This document shows positions 1 to 6,264 of a DNA stretch of 64,000 bases, piece by piece. Both the position numbers and the translations under genes were made by a program. Below the pieces are notes generated by a model. The model made no database searches. It had not been told where the DNA came from and saw only the letters and a list, made by a program, of their open reading frames with translations. The stretch is from Prevotella sp. (GTDB lineage: Bacteria > Bacteroidota > Bacteroidia > Bacteroidales > Bacteroidaceae): NCBI GenBank assembly GCA_017471465.1, contig JAFUTI010000025.1, positions 1 through 64,000 of the forward strand. The letters run 5' to 3'. Each line of letters begins with the position of its first letter. Positions within the stretch are counted from its first letter, which is position 1.

Positions 1-1
1 C

Positions 2-25
2 CGCAAGATGAATGCAAAGAAGTAA
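2..25 (+). pseudogene. Possible 3' end of an upstream gene
   Basis: An open frame from the window edge reads RKMNAKK and then stops. Too short to identify; it may be the true C-terminus of a gene cut by the window border or chance. Confidence 0.2.
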
Positions 26-41
26 AAGGGCAAAATAAAAA

Positions 42-121
42 TGACCCCGTCGGTCAGGACTTTACAGGGGTCAAAAATAAAAAGTTTTAAGGGGTCATCG
101 TCGCTTTGCCCTCGGGGGTCA
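42..121. repeat. TGACCCC / GGGGTCA repeats
   Basis: TGACCCC at 42-48 is followed by three direct copies of its complement GGGGTCA at 67-73, 91-97 and 115-121, spaced exactly 24 bp. The first pair can form a 7-bp stem. The word overlaps the GGGGTC arm of the palindromes described elsewhere in this window. Confidence 0.45.
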
Positions 122-326
122 AACTCGCGCGGCTTTTCCAATTCGTGCTACTGGAGGTGTATTGACGTGGGAAAGCATAGGTGTCTATTGGTCCTCATCG
201 CTTAAGACTACTATGGGTGGACAAGGATTCAATTTCAGCGCAAATGGCGGTTCATCAATGAATATCACGGCAAATGATTACAGCCGTAATACAGGAATAA
301 ATGTTCGGGCGGTACTTGAAAAGTAA
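81..326 (+). pseudogene. 3' remnant of a surface-protein C-terminal domain
   Basis: The frame is open from 81 to a TAA at 324-326 but has no start codon. The readable part contains GVYWSSS, then FNFSANGG, then SRNTGINVRAVLEK. That spacing (Y/W-WSSS, later R-x-x-G-x-x-V-R-A-V near the end) is the pattern of the C-terminus of the FISUMP/DUF1566-like surface domains common in Bacteroidota. The upstream two thirds of the gene are missing, so this is a remnant. Family assignment is by eye from the motif and is moderate at best. Confidence 0.4.
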
Positions 327-332
327 ATATCT

Positions 333-413
333 ATGAGGCGATTATCAGTTTTAGCAATGGCTCTTATAATGTTTGCTACTTCCTATGCTCACAAAGTGTC
401 AGACACTTTGTGA
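333..413 (+). pseudogene. Signal-peptide stub of a lost secreted protein
   Basis: ATG at 333 opens MRRLSVLAMALIMFATSYA, a good signal peptide with an A-x-A-like end, but the frame then runs into the palindrome at 384-418 (reading HKVSDTL) and stops at 413. The likely reading is a secreted-protein gene truncated just after its signal sequence by, or next to, a palindromic element. Confidence 0.4.
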
Positions 414-418
414 GCATA
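384..418. repeat. Perfect 35-bp palindrome, GTCaGAC core (REP-like)
   Basis: Arms TATGCTCACAAAGTGTC and its exact complement are separated by one base (401). There is no T-tract, so it is not a typical terminator. The core CACAAAG-GTC-A-GAC-CTTTGTG recurs inside menD at 10077-10103. Confidence 0.8.
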
Positions 419-534
419 CAATTTTAGTGTTTAAGTTGCAAATAAATCAAAGACCTCTTCGATCTTCCTGACATACTGAGACAGACGGATATAAAATTTT
501 GAGGGGATTCTGCGATTATCTCGCGGAAATTGTT

Positions 535-542
535 TATCTTTG
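535..542 (+). promoter_or_regulatory. -7 box of the toxin-antitoxin operon
   Basis: TATCTTTG matches the Bacteroidota -7 consensus TAnnTTTG and lies 27 bp before the ATG at 570. Confidence 0.7.
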
Positions 543-569
543 CAGCCAGAAATTCTAAACGCAAAAGAT

Positions 570-836
570 ATGGCAACAACAACCGCAAAACAACGCACTG
601 CTCATCCCATGAGCTACTATCGCGAAATGGTGAAGGACATGGACGACAGCCAGAAGCTGGAGTTGGTGTCGATACTCATAGAGAGTGTCAAGCCCATACA
701 GACAAGGATGCTGCCTGACATGCCACTCGAGGAGGACTTTCCCGATATGGACAAGGAACTATATACGCCAGAAGAGGCCTACGAACTGACGATGAAGGAC
801 ATCAAGGCCGTCTACGACAAGGAATATGCAGTATAA
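570..836 (+). CDS. Antitoxin of a ParE/RelE-type toxin-antitoxin pair
   Basis: 88-residue acidic protein beginning MATTTAKQRTAHPMSYY. I chose ATG 570 because it lies behind a TATCTTTG promoter; an earlier in-frame TTG at 540 would start inside that promoter box. The protein is rich in Asp/Glu and has a C-terminal stretch (YTPEEAYELTMKDIKAVYDKEY) of the kind antitoxins use to wrap the toxin. The next gene starts 11 bp before this one stops, so the two are translationally coupled. No named DNA-binding fold is recognisable by eye; the antitoxin call rests on size, order and overlap with the toxin. Confidence 0.7.
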   Translation: MATTTAKQRTAHPMSYYREMVKDMDDSQKLELVSILIESVKPIQTRMLPDMPLEEDFPDMDKELYTPEEAYELTMKDIKAVYDKEYAV

Positions 837-1122
837 GTATTTCTACACCAAGCGCACGGCTGCCAAGATAAGAAGTTTCTATCGGAACGTGGCCAAGAAG
901 TACCAGCACACCTATTCCTACGAAGATATGGAGCGTAATGTGCGCGACGCATTCTTCGCCATCTACGCCATAGAGAGAACGCTACCTCGCCGCCGCCCTA
1001 CCATCAGCCGATGGGCGGGCTACCACATGGCGAATACCGACCGATGGTACTATGCCTACACCATCGAAGGCGACACCATTACAGTGGTCGATGCCTGCCA
1101 CGCGCAAAATATGCACGACTGA
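826..1122 (+). CDS. ParE/RelE-superfamily toxin
   Basis: 98-residue basic protein starting MQYKYFYTKRTAAKIRSFY. The length, the basic N-terminal helices and the C-terminal half with RWAGYHMANTDRWYYAYTIEG, then TITVVDACHAQN, match the ParE/RelE fold: strands with a conserved R-W ... W-Y-x-Y, and a final strand V-x-D-x-x-H-x-x-N. Such toxins either inhibit gyrase (ParE) or cleave mRNA on the ribosome (RelE); which applies cannot be told here. It overlaps the antitoxin gene by 11 bp. Confidence 0.75.
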   Translation: MQYKYFYTKRTAAKIRSFYRNVAKKYQHTYSYEDMERNVRDAFFAIYAIERTLPRRRPTISRWAGYHMANTDRWYYAYTIEGDTITVVDACHAQNMHD

Positions 1123-1152
1123 TTCCCCAAAATCCCCCTCAGAAAATAATAT

Positions 1153-1195
1153 CCGCCGAGATTCTCTGGTCAGAGAGCCTCGGCGGTTTGCTTTT
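1153..1195 (+). terminator. Rho-independent terminator of the TA operon
   Basis: CCGCCGAG (1153-1160) and CTCGGCGG (1179-1186) form an 8-bp GC-rich stem, with AGAGA/TCTCT extending inside the loop, followed by TTTGCTTTT. Confidence 0.8.
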
Positions 1196-1262
1196 GTCCG
1201 TCTGTCTCATGTATCGTCAGAAGACAAAAACAACAAAAACAATAATAATTAAAAACAAAACA

Positions 1263-1391
1263 ATGATGAAACAGAAAATCAAATTATTGCTGGCAACCAT
1301 CATGATGCATTAGTCGCTGGGACAGGTACTTGGGTATGACGGCTGCTATGACTCAGGTATCTGTCCCCACGGCTACTTTGTGGCAAAATAA
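1263..1391 (+). pseudogene. Short secreted-protein remnant with internal amber stop
   Basis: ATG ATG at 1263 opens a signal-like segment (MMKQKIKLLLATIMMH) that stops at TAG 1311. The same frame continues SLGQVLGYDGCYDSGICPHG and ends at TAA 1389-1391. Read through, the whole would be a signal peptide followed by a 20-odd residue peptide with two Cys. Most likely a pseudogene remnant; a tiny secreted peptide with a nonsense mutation is the alternative. Confidence 0.3.
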
Positions 1392-1394
1392 CTA

Positions 1395-1589
1395 AGAACG
1401 TCGAACAATAGAAGACAGAAACAATTGCCTTGTGGGTTTTGGACGCTGGACGATCTGCTTTATATTTGGCAAAATGTATGGCTTGTTTCTTGTCCACACT
1501 AACATAGAAACCTGGCCCGAAGTCTTTATACATGAGTGGGCCAAGTCAACATTTATAACCTCAACGTCTGAACCATGATACACTTTCAT
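1395..1589 (-). pseudogene. DUF3990-family gene, frameshifted and truncated
   Basis: From ATG at 1589 the protein begins MKVYHGSDVEVINVDLAHS, then the reading frame changes near 1535 and continues KDFGPGFYVSVDKKQAIHFA ... The two pieces together match the N-terminal part of DUF3990 proteins (K-x-Y-H-G-S ... D-F-G-x-G-F-Y ... Q-A-x-x-F-A), which have an ADP-ribosyltransferase-like fold and are thought to act as toxins. The family is usually about 150 residues; here similarity ends after about 70, near 1395. The start overlaps the stop of the DUF3791 gene (TGATG). Confidence 0.6.
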
Positions 1590-1810
1590 CACAAACGCCC
1601 CCCATAAACTTTGCACACCTCCTGCACATCTTGTATGGCATAGGCAAAATCCATTGTGTGAATAGCATCATAATGTTTATCGACGAAAACTAATCCCTTA
1701 TGAGCATCCAAATAGTTGAACGCCTGCCGTTCAGTAAGTCCGAACTTGTCTGCGAACATCTTCACGAAAATCATGAGGTAGTTCAACTTTTTATAATGTT
1801 TTGCTGACAT
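1589..1810 (-). CDS. DUF3791 family protein
   Basis: 73-residue protein beginning MSAKHYKKLNYLMIFVKMFA. It has the DUF3791 pattern: an N-terminal helix with I-x-F-V-x-x-F-A, a central G-L-T-x-x-Q-A-F-x-Y-L, and a C-terminal H-Y-D-x-x-H-T-M. DUF3791 genes typically sit directly before DUF3990 genes, as here with a 1-bp stop/start overlap, and the pair is suspected to be a toxin-antitoxin system with DUF3791 as antitoxin. The gene looks intact although its partner is broken. Confidence 0.65.
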   Translation of the reverse strand: MSAKHYKKLNYLMIFVKMFADKFGLTERQAFNYLDAHKGLVFVDKHYDAIHTMDFAYAIQDVQEVCKVYGGRL

Positions 1811-1842
1811 ATCTATAAGTCTTAAATCGTCTTAGTCTGCTG

Positions 1843-1850
1843 CAAATATA
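1843..1850 (-). promoter_or_regulatory. -7 box for the DUF3791/DUF3990 pair
   Basis: On the minus strand TATATTTG fits TAnnTTTG and lies 32 bp ahead of the DUF3791 start. Confidence 0.55.
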
Positions 1851-1912
1851 CGCACTTAATTCTAAATTCCAAATAATTCGACATTATTCTGTTATATCCG
1901 GCTCCCTATTAG

Positions 1913-2173
1913 GAACACAAAGGGGGTCTGACCCCACTGTGTCCCAGCATCAAGACGGACGACGGCGTCTATATCCACATCCGTAACCGCGGCATCATCA
2001 ACACCGGCAAGGATGCCAACGGTAAACCCTCGTTCTATTTCAAGGCTGCCCCACAGTTTGAGGCGCCTGCCGACAGCAAATATGCCTGGCTGAACAACAG
2101 CCTCTTCGTCTGTTCTCCAGCCTTCTCGCCCGACTTCAAGGGTATCGTCCTTAACGTCTGGCGGGTGAAGTAA
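1913..2173 (+). pseudogene. C-terminal remnant of a DUF3237 protein
   Basis: An open frame without start ends at TAA 2171-2173. It reads DDGVYIHIRNRGIINTG, then FYFKAAPQFEAP, then KYAWLNNSLFVCS. This order (V-Y-I-H-x-R-N-R-G, then F-x-x-x-P-x-F-E, then Y-x-W-L-N-x-x-L-F-V) is the C-terminal half of DUF3237 beta-barrel proteins, usually about 150 residues. The N-terminal half is gone, and the break coincides with a GTC-T-GAC palindrome at 1916-1942. Confidence 0.6.
1916..1942. repeat. Imperfect palindrome, GGGGTCtGACCCC core
   Basis: GGGGTC and GACCCC (1923-1935) flank one T; outside, CAC and GTG are complementary with a 1-nt offset. It sits exactly at the truncated end of the DUF3237 remnant. 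Confidence 0.6.
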
Positions 2174-2180
2174 GAAACCA

Positions 2181-3041
2181 TCAAGGAATCTTGGGATACT
2201 GCTCGAAGTCGGGCTTGCGCTTCTCGAGGAAGGCCTTGCCACCCTCCTGTGCCTCGTCGAGGAAGTAGTAGAGCATGGTGGCGTCGCCGGCGAGCTGCTG
2301 TATGCCTGCCTGTCCGTCGAGCTCGGCATTGAGGCCGGCCTTGATCATACGCAGGGCGATGGGTGAACGCAGCATCATCTCCTCCGCCCAGCTGACACAC
2401 TCGTCCTCCAGTTGCGACAGGGGCACCACCTTGTTGACAAGTCCCATATCGAGGGCTTCCTGTGCCGAATACTGGCGACAGAGAAACCATATCTCGCGTG
2501 CTTTCTTCTGACCGACGATGCGGGCCAGGTATGAGGAGCCGAAACCGGCATCGAAGGAGCCTACCTTGGGGCCCGTCTGTCCGAAGATGGCATTTTCGCT
2601 GGCGATTGTAAGGTCGCAGACCAGATGGAGCACATGTCCGCCGCCGATGGCGTAGCCACCCACCATCGCGATGACGGGCTTCGGCAGGCGCCGTATCTGC
2701 ATCTGCACATCGAGAACACTGAGGCGGGGCACACCCTCATCGTCGATATAGCCGCCGCGCCCCTTCACATGCATGTCGCCACCGCTGCAGAAGGCGTGCT
2801 TCACGTCCTCCAGCCGCTTTCCAGCCGGCACCTCCGACAGAGCACCCGTGAGCAGCACGACACGGATACGCTGCAGTTCGCGGCACGCGGCGAAGGCCTC
2901 CGACAGCTCCTGTGTCGTCCGCGGCGTGAAGGCGTTGCGGTAGTGCGGTCGGTTGATGGTTATCTTGGCAATGCCATTATACTCTTCGAAGAGAATCTCC
3001 TCGAACTTCCGAATCTCTTTCCACTGTCTTTCTTTCATCAT
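2181..3041 (-). CDS. menB: 1,4-dihydroxy-2-naphthoyl-CoA synthase
   Basis: 286 residues, crotonase superfamily. MenB closes the second ring of the menaquinone precursor by converting o-succinylbenzoyl-CoA to 1,4-dihydroxy-2-naphthoyl-CoA in the cytoplasm. Seen in the sequence: HAFCSGGDM (CoA/oxyanion loop), [20 protein letters not shown] (second oxyanion loop) and [20 protein letters not shown], the MenB signature, plus a C-terminal helix ending FEQYPKIP. Length fits the family (about 270-290). It stands alone here: menF and menD lie in a separate operon about 6.5 kb away, and no menC or menE is in the window. A TAACTTCG element at 3059-3066 on the minus strand is a weak -7 box. Confidence 0.93.
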   Translation of the reverse strand: MMKERQWKEIRKFEEILFEEYNGIAKITINRPHYRNAFTPRTTQELSEAFAACRELQRIRVVLLTGALSEVPAGKRLEDVKHAFCSGGDMHVKGRGGYIDDEGVPRLSVLDVQMQIRRLPKPVIAMVGGYAIGGGHVLHLVCDLTIASENAIFGQTGPKVGSFDAGFGSSYLARIVGQKKAREIWFLCRQYSAQEALDMGLVNKVVPLSQLEDECVSWAEEMMLRSPIALRMIKAGLNAELDGQAGIQQLAGDATMLYYFLDEAQEGGKAFLEKRKPDFEQYPKIP

Positions 3042-3058
3042 CCTATCGGTTTTGTCGG

Positions 3059-3066
3059 CGAAGTTA
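3059..3066 (-). promoter_or_regulatory. Probable -7 box of menB
   Basis: Minus-strand TAACTTCG, one mismatch to TAnnTTTG, 17 bp before the menB start. Confidence 0.45.
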
Positions 3067-3108
3067 CAAAAAAAAAGCCAATCTTCTGCTTTTTTTCAAA
3101 AATATTTG

Positions 3109-3116
3109 TATCTTTG
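3109..3116 (+). promoter_or_regulatory. -7 box of the MNT/HEPN pair
   Basis: TATCTTTG, 26 bp before the MNT start codon. Confidence 0.7.
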
Positions 3117-3142
3117 CACCAAACTAAATCGTTTTTCCACAA

Positions 3143-3466
3143 ATGGACGAGAGCAAGGTCATAGAGAGCATCAAGCAAGTAGCACGTACCGTACTGCCAA
3201 AAGGCAGCAGTCTCTATCTCTATGGCTCAAGGGCTCGAGGCGACTATCACAAAGACAGCGACTGGGATCTGCTGATACTGCTTGACAAACCGACACGCGA
3301 CATCCATGACTGGGAGAACTATGCCGCTCCTTTTATAGAGAAGGGATGGGATCTGCAAGAGGATATCAGCGCACGTACCTTCACTAAAAACCACTGGTTT
3401 AACGGGCCGCACACCATGTTCTTTTTTAATGTAGAAGAAGATAAGAAATTATTGTATGAGTCTTAA
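3143..3466 (+). CDS. MNT-domain nucleotidyltransferase antitoxin
   Basis: 107-residue minimal nucleotidyltransferase. The diagnostic motif is LYLYGSRARGDYHKDSDWDLLIL at residues about 23-45: G-S-R-A-R-G followed by S-D-x-D with the metal-binding Asp pair. In MNT/HEPN toxin-antitoxin systems the MNT protein neutralises the HEPN partner, in studied cases by adding AMP groups to a tyrosine of the toxin. The HEPN gene starts 11 bp before this stop, so the two form one unit. Alternative roles (a defence or a regulatory nucleotidyltransferase) cannot be excluded. Confidence 0.85.
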   Translation: MDESKVIESIKQVARTVLPKGSSLYLYGSRARGDYHKDSDWDLLILLDKPTRDIHDWENYAAPFIEKGWDLQEDISARTFTKNHWFNGPHTMFFFNVEEDKKLLYES

Positions 3467-3866
3467 GGAGGAAGACAGACGAATCATCGTCACATTAGAG
3501 CTGGAGAGAGTTGAAAAAACCATGAAAGAAATGGAAATCCAACTGCAAAACAAGCTGTGGGGGATGGTTGCCAACCGTCTCTATTATTCTCTGTTCCATG
3601 CTGTCAGTGCTTTGCTCATCAGCGATGGCCACGAGGTTGGAACTCATCGTGGGGCTGTCAACAGATTCAGTTTGTACTATGTAAAAACAGGTGTTTTTTC
3701 CACTGAAGAAGGGCGGCTTTACTCACAGCTTCAGGGGTTGCGAGAGGATGGGGATTACAACTGCTCCATTGACATCCAACAGGATGAAGTCTGCGAGAAG
3801 ATTGAACCTACCCGTCAACTCATTGATAAGATTAAGCAATATATCGCCAATAATAGTAACCAATAA
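3456..3866 (+). CDS. HEPN-domain toxin
   Basis: 136 residues, mostly helical. The HEPN ribonuclease motif is visible in NRLYYSLFHAVSALL: Arg, six residues, His (R-x6-H) preceded by A-N and containing Y-Y. A second helix pair with GVFSTEEGRLY and LREDGDYNCS is typical of the MNT-associated HEPN family (C-terminal D-Y-x-x). It is likely an RNase toxin held in check by the MNT protein encoded just before it, with 11 bp overlap. The pair has its own promoter and lies in a stretch rich in gene remnants, consistent with horizontal acquisition. Confidence 0.83.
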   Translation: MSLKEEDRRIIVTLELERVEKTMKEMEIQLQNKLWGMVANRLYYSLFHAVSALLISDGHEVGTHRGAVNRFSLYYVKTGVFSTEEGRLYSQLQGLREDGDYNCSIDIQQDEVCEKIEPTRQLIDKIKQYIANNSNQ

Positions 3867-3989
3867 AAACAATAATAACAAGAAACAGACAGTACAGATG
3901 AACAACAGGGAGCCACAGCCGGCACCAGGTGCCGCCCTCCCGACAGGGACAAGAGACAAACATAAGCAACAGGTGTTAGGAGTGTCTGT

Positions 3990-4097
3990 ATTGTCGACAT
4001 ATCAAGCCAACAATCATACTCCATCTCCGGCCAGCGCCTATCACAGCCCCGCAAGGGTCTGAACATCGTGGACGGACGGAAGGTGGTGGTGAAGTAA
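3990..4097 (+). pseudogene. C-terminal tail remnant of a secreted protein
   Basis: The frame ending at TAA 4095-4097 reads SYSISGQRLSQPRKGLNIVD followed by GRKVVVK, i.e. the short C-terminal tail found on five intact large secreted proteins of this window. No gene body precedes it; upstream sequence is unrelated. It marks the site of a lost or recombined surface-protein gene. Confidence 0.65.
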
Positions 4098-4124
4098 TCT
4101 TTCGCGCACACCTCTATTATCTTT

Positions 4125-4152
4125 TCGCCAGCCTAAACTCTGAGGCTGGCGA
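4125..4152. terminator. 9-bp perfect stem-loop after the tail remnant
   Basis: TCGCCAGCC (4125-4133) and GGCTGGCGA (4144-4152) with a 10-nt loop; followed by ACTTAACTTTGG, so only a weak T-tract. Probably the terminator of the lost gene. Confidence 0.5.
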
Positions 4153-4362
4153 ACTTAACTTTGGAAATACCTTCATGTTCCATTAAAGATATAAAGACGA
4201 TGAACAATATAATTGATTGCATAACAGAGCGAGGTTTAAGCAAATGATGGTTAAACTTAGTAAAGCTTCTTCTGAAGAAGAAGTTGATGAAATCATCAAT
4301 GAGCATAATCAAATAGGAATGATTTAGGTAGAAAACTATCTTCTATTGTCCTCATTTAAATA
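4153..4362. other. Non-coding stretch with tiny open frames
   Basis: AT-rich. Holds only very short frames, the longest being 27 residues at 4244-4327 (ending EVDEIINEHNQIGMI). I see no promoter for it and no recognisable family; probably a remnant. Confidence 0.3.
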
Positions 4363-6264
4363 TCATTTCTTCGGCAGCCAGATAACGAAGCGGCTGCCAT
4401 CGTGATAGTCGGTGTCGAGGGTCAGTTCGCCACCGAGATTCATGATGTGGCGGTGGGTGAGCGACAGGCCAAGGCCCAGACCCTCTGACAGGTCGTTGAC
4501 CTTGACGAAGGGATTGAACAGGTTTTCGATATACTCCTCGGCAATGCCCGGTCCACGGTCTTCGACGACAAACAGCACACGGTCGGCGGTCTGCGTCAGA
4601 CGCAGCCTGACATGCTGTCTGTCGGAATACTTCGCCGCGTTATAGAGCAGCTCGCGGAGACTGCGCATGAGGTAGAGGCGGTTGGTGTGTATGCAGAGGT
4701 CGTCGGGGAGTTCACTGTCAACCTGCACGGGCATATCAGGGAAATGCAGCATCATGGCGCCAAGGGCACTGTCGGCCACCTCGTTGCACGACACGTATTC
4801 GTTGCGGCGGCAGTTCAGCTCCTCCGAGAAGCCGGTATCGGAACTGTCGAAGAGCATCAGCACCATGCGGTTCAGCGTCTTGGCATTGTAGTCCATCATC
4901 GTCATGACGCTCTTCTCCTCCTCTTCGGGCATCTGGCCATGACTGTCGCGCAGCACCTGGGCGAATCCGGTGATGATGTTCAGTGGCGTACGTATCTGGT
5001 GCGTCATATTCTGGATAAAGGCCGTCTTCTGGCGGTCGGCCTCTTCGGCCATCTGGGTGGCCTTCGCCAGTTCCTCATTACGCAGCGTCGTCTCCTCGGC
5101 CACCTGTTGCTTGTCCTTGGCACGCTGGTCGATGGCCTCCTGCATGGCGACGAAACTGTTCTGCAGTCGTCCCACGACATCACGCCGATGGCTGCGGGGG
5201 ATGGCGGTGTCATACTGCCCGGCGGCAATCTGACGGGTGGTATCCAGCAGATGGTAAAGAGGACTGATGGCCCGCTTGACTATACGCATGCTGAAGAGGA
5301 GGATGAGCAGCAGACCGGCAATGACTATCGGCGCCAGGATGTTAGAGAGGATATAGTGACCCTTGAGGATGTCTCTCTCAGGACATACCAGGGCGAGGCT
5401 CCACGCCGTACCCGGCAACGGGCGGTAGCAGACAACCGTGGAGACGCCATCGATGGTGACCCGTCGGGAGCCCGCCTTCCTGGCGGTCATCTCACGTCCC
5501 AGGTCGGCCACCTCCTGCTGTTGCATGGCTTCAGCATCGGTAAAGATGGTCTTGACAAACAGCCGTGTCGTGTCGGGGTGGATGAAGAAGCGCCCGTCAG
5601 CTCCCGTCATGATAAAATAGGAATTAGGATAGGGGTGCTCGCGGACGATAATCTCGTTGAGCTTACGCAGCGACAGGTCGGTGGAGATGACGGCGAAGAG
5701 ATTTCCGTCTCTGCCGTACAGCGGTTTACAGTACGAGGCAATCATCTCCTTGTTGGAGAGAGTCCCCTCGTTATAGTCGTCGAAGGGGTCTATCCAACAA
5801 GCCTTTCTCAGGGTCTTAGGAACCTTGTACCAAGGTTTTTCGAAATACTCATAGGGCGCCTCAACCGCGGTGACGACAGAATCGCCCTCACGAACGGTGT
5901 AGACCGAGAAATAGCGGCCACGCTGCGGGAAGAAGTCGGGCTCGGTGGTAATGGAGCAGCCACTGATATGCGAGTTGAACATGACAACGCGACGCGAGAC
6001 AGCCAGCAGGGAGTCGGGCGTCGGGTAAGCCGTCGCCAGCCAACTGTTAGAGTTGGTAGCCGTCTCGACAAGCCCCAGTGAGAGTTCCAAGCGCTGCATC
6101 GTGGCGTCCAGCGCACTGTTAGCACGTTCCATCGCCGTCTTGCGGACGATATACTGTGACTGTAGGTACAGGATGCCCAGCGACAGGATGAAGATGGGGA
6201 TAGCCAGCAGCAGGGTGGTGATGCCGAGCTTTGTCGAAAGCGACCTGCGTATATTAAGCTTCAT
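4363..6264 (-). CDS. Cache-domain sensor histidine kinase
   Basis: 633 residues. Domains in order: TM helix about 13-36; extracytoplasmic region about 37-300 of the dCache type (PYEYFEKPWYKVP, then FFIHPDTTRL); TM helix about 307-328; HAMP about 330-385; coiled coil; HisKA with NMTHQIRTPLNI, phospho-acceptor His about 422; HATPase with N-box ELLYNAAKY, DRGPGI and GLGLGLSL, ending near 630. It should sense an extracellular ligand and autophosphorylate. No response regulator is encoded nearby, so its partner is elsewhere. It overlaps the upstream sensor gene by 11 bp and shares its sensory architecture, indicating duplication and joint expression. Confidence 0.9.
   Translation of the reverse strand: MKLNIRRSLSTKLGITTLLLAIPIFILSLGILYLQSQYIVRKTAMERANSALDATMQRLELSLGLVETATNSNSWLATAYPTPDSLLAVSRRVVMFNSHISGCSITTEPDFFPQRGRYFSVYTVREGDSVVTAVEAPYEYFEKPWYKVPKTLRKACWIDPFDDYNEGTLSNKEMIASYCKPLYGRDGNLFAVISTDLSLRKLNEIIVREHPYPNSYFIMTGADGRFFIHPDTTRLFVKTIFTDAEAMQQQEVADLGREMTARKAGSRRVTIDGVSTVVCYRPLPGTAWSLALVCPERDILKGHYILSNILAPIVIAGLLLILLFSMRIVKRAISPLYHLLDTTRQIAAGQYDTAIPRSHRRDVVGRLQNSFVAMQEAIDQRAKDKQQVAEETTLRNEELAKATQMAEEADRQKTAFIQNMTHQIRTPLNIITGFAQVLRDSHGQMPEEEEKSVMTMMDYNAKTLNRMVLMLFDSSDTGFSEELNCRRNEYVSCNEVADSALGAMMLHFPDMPVQVDSELPDDLCIHTNRLYLMRSLRELLYNAAKYSDRQHVRLRLTQTADRVLFVVEDRGPGIAEEYIENLFNPFVKVNDLSEGLGLGLSLTHRHIMNLGGELTLDTDYHDGSRFVIWLPKK

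Noticed and set aside
67-121. Possible CRISPR-like array (24-bp period)
   Set aside because: Repeat word is only 7 bp, only three copies, and no cas genes; not a CRISPR.
3899-4062. Short open frame starting at 3899 (MNNREPQPAPGAALP)
   Set aside because: Out of frame with the recognisable secreted tail that ends at 4097 and without family features; regarded as noise in remnant DNA.
4612-6081. 489-residue open frame antisense to the sensor kinase
   Set aside because: It is the mirror frame of a GC-rich kinase gene; composition (many Val, His, Gly, Arg) is typical of shadows and no domain is visible.
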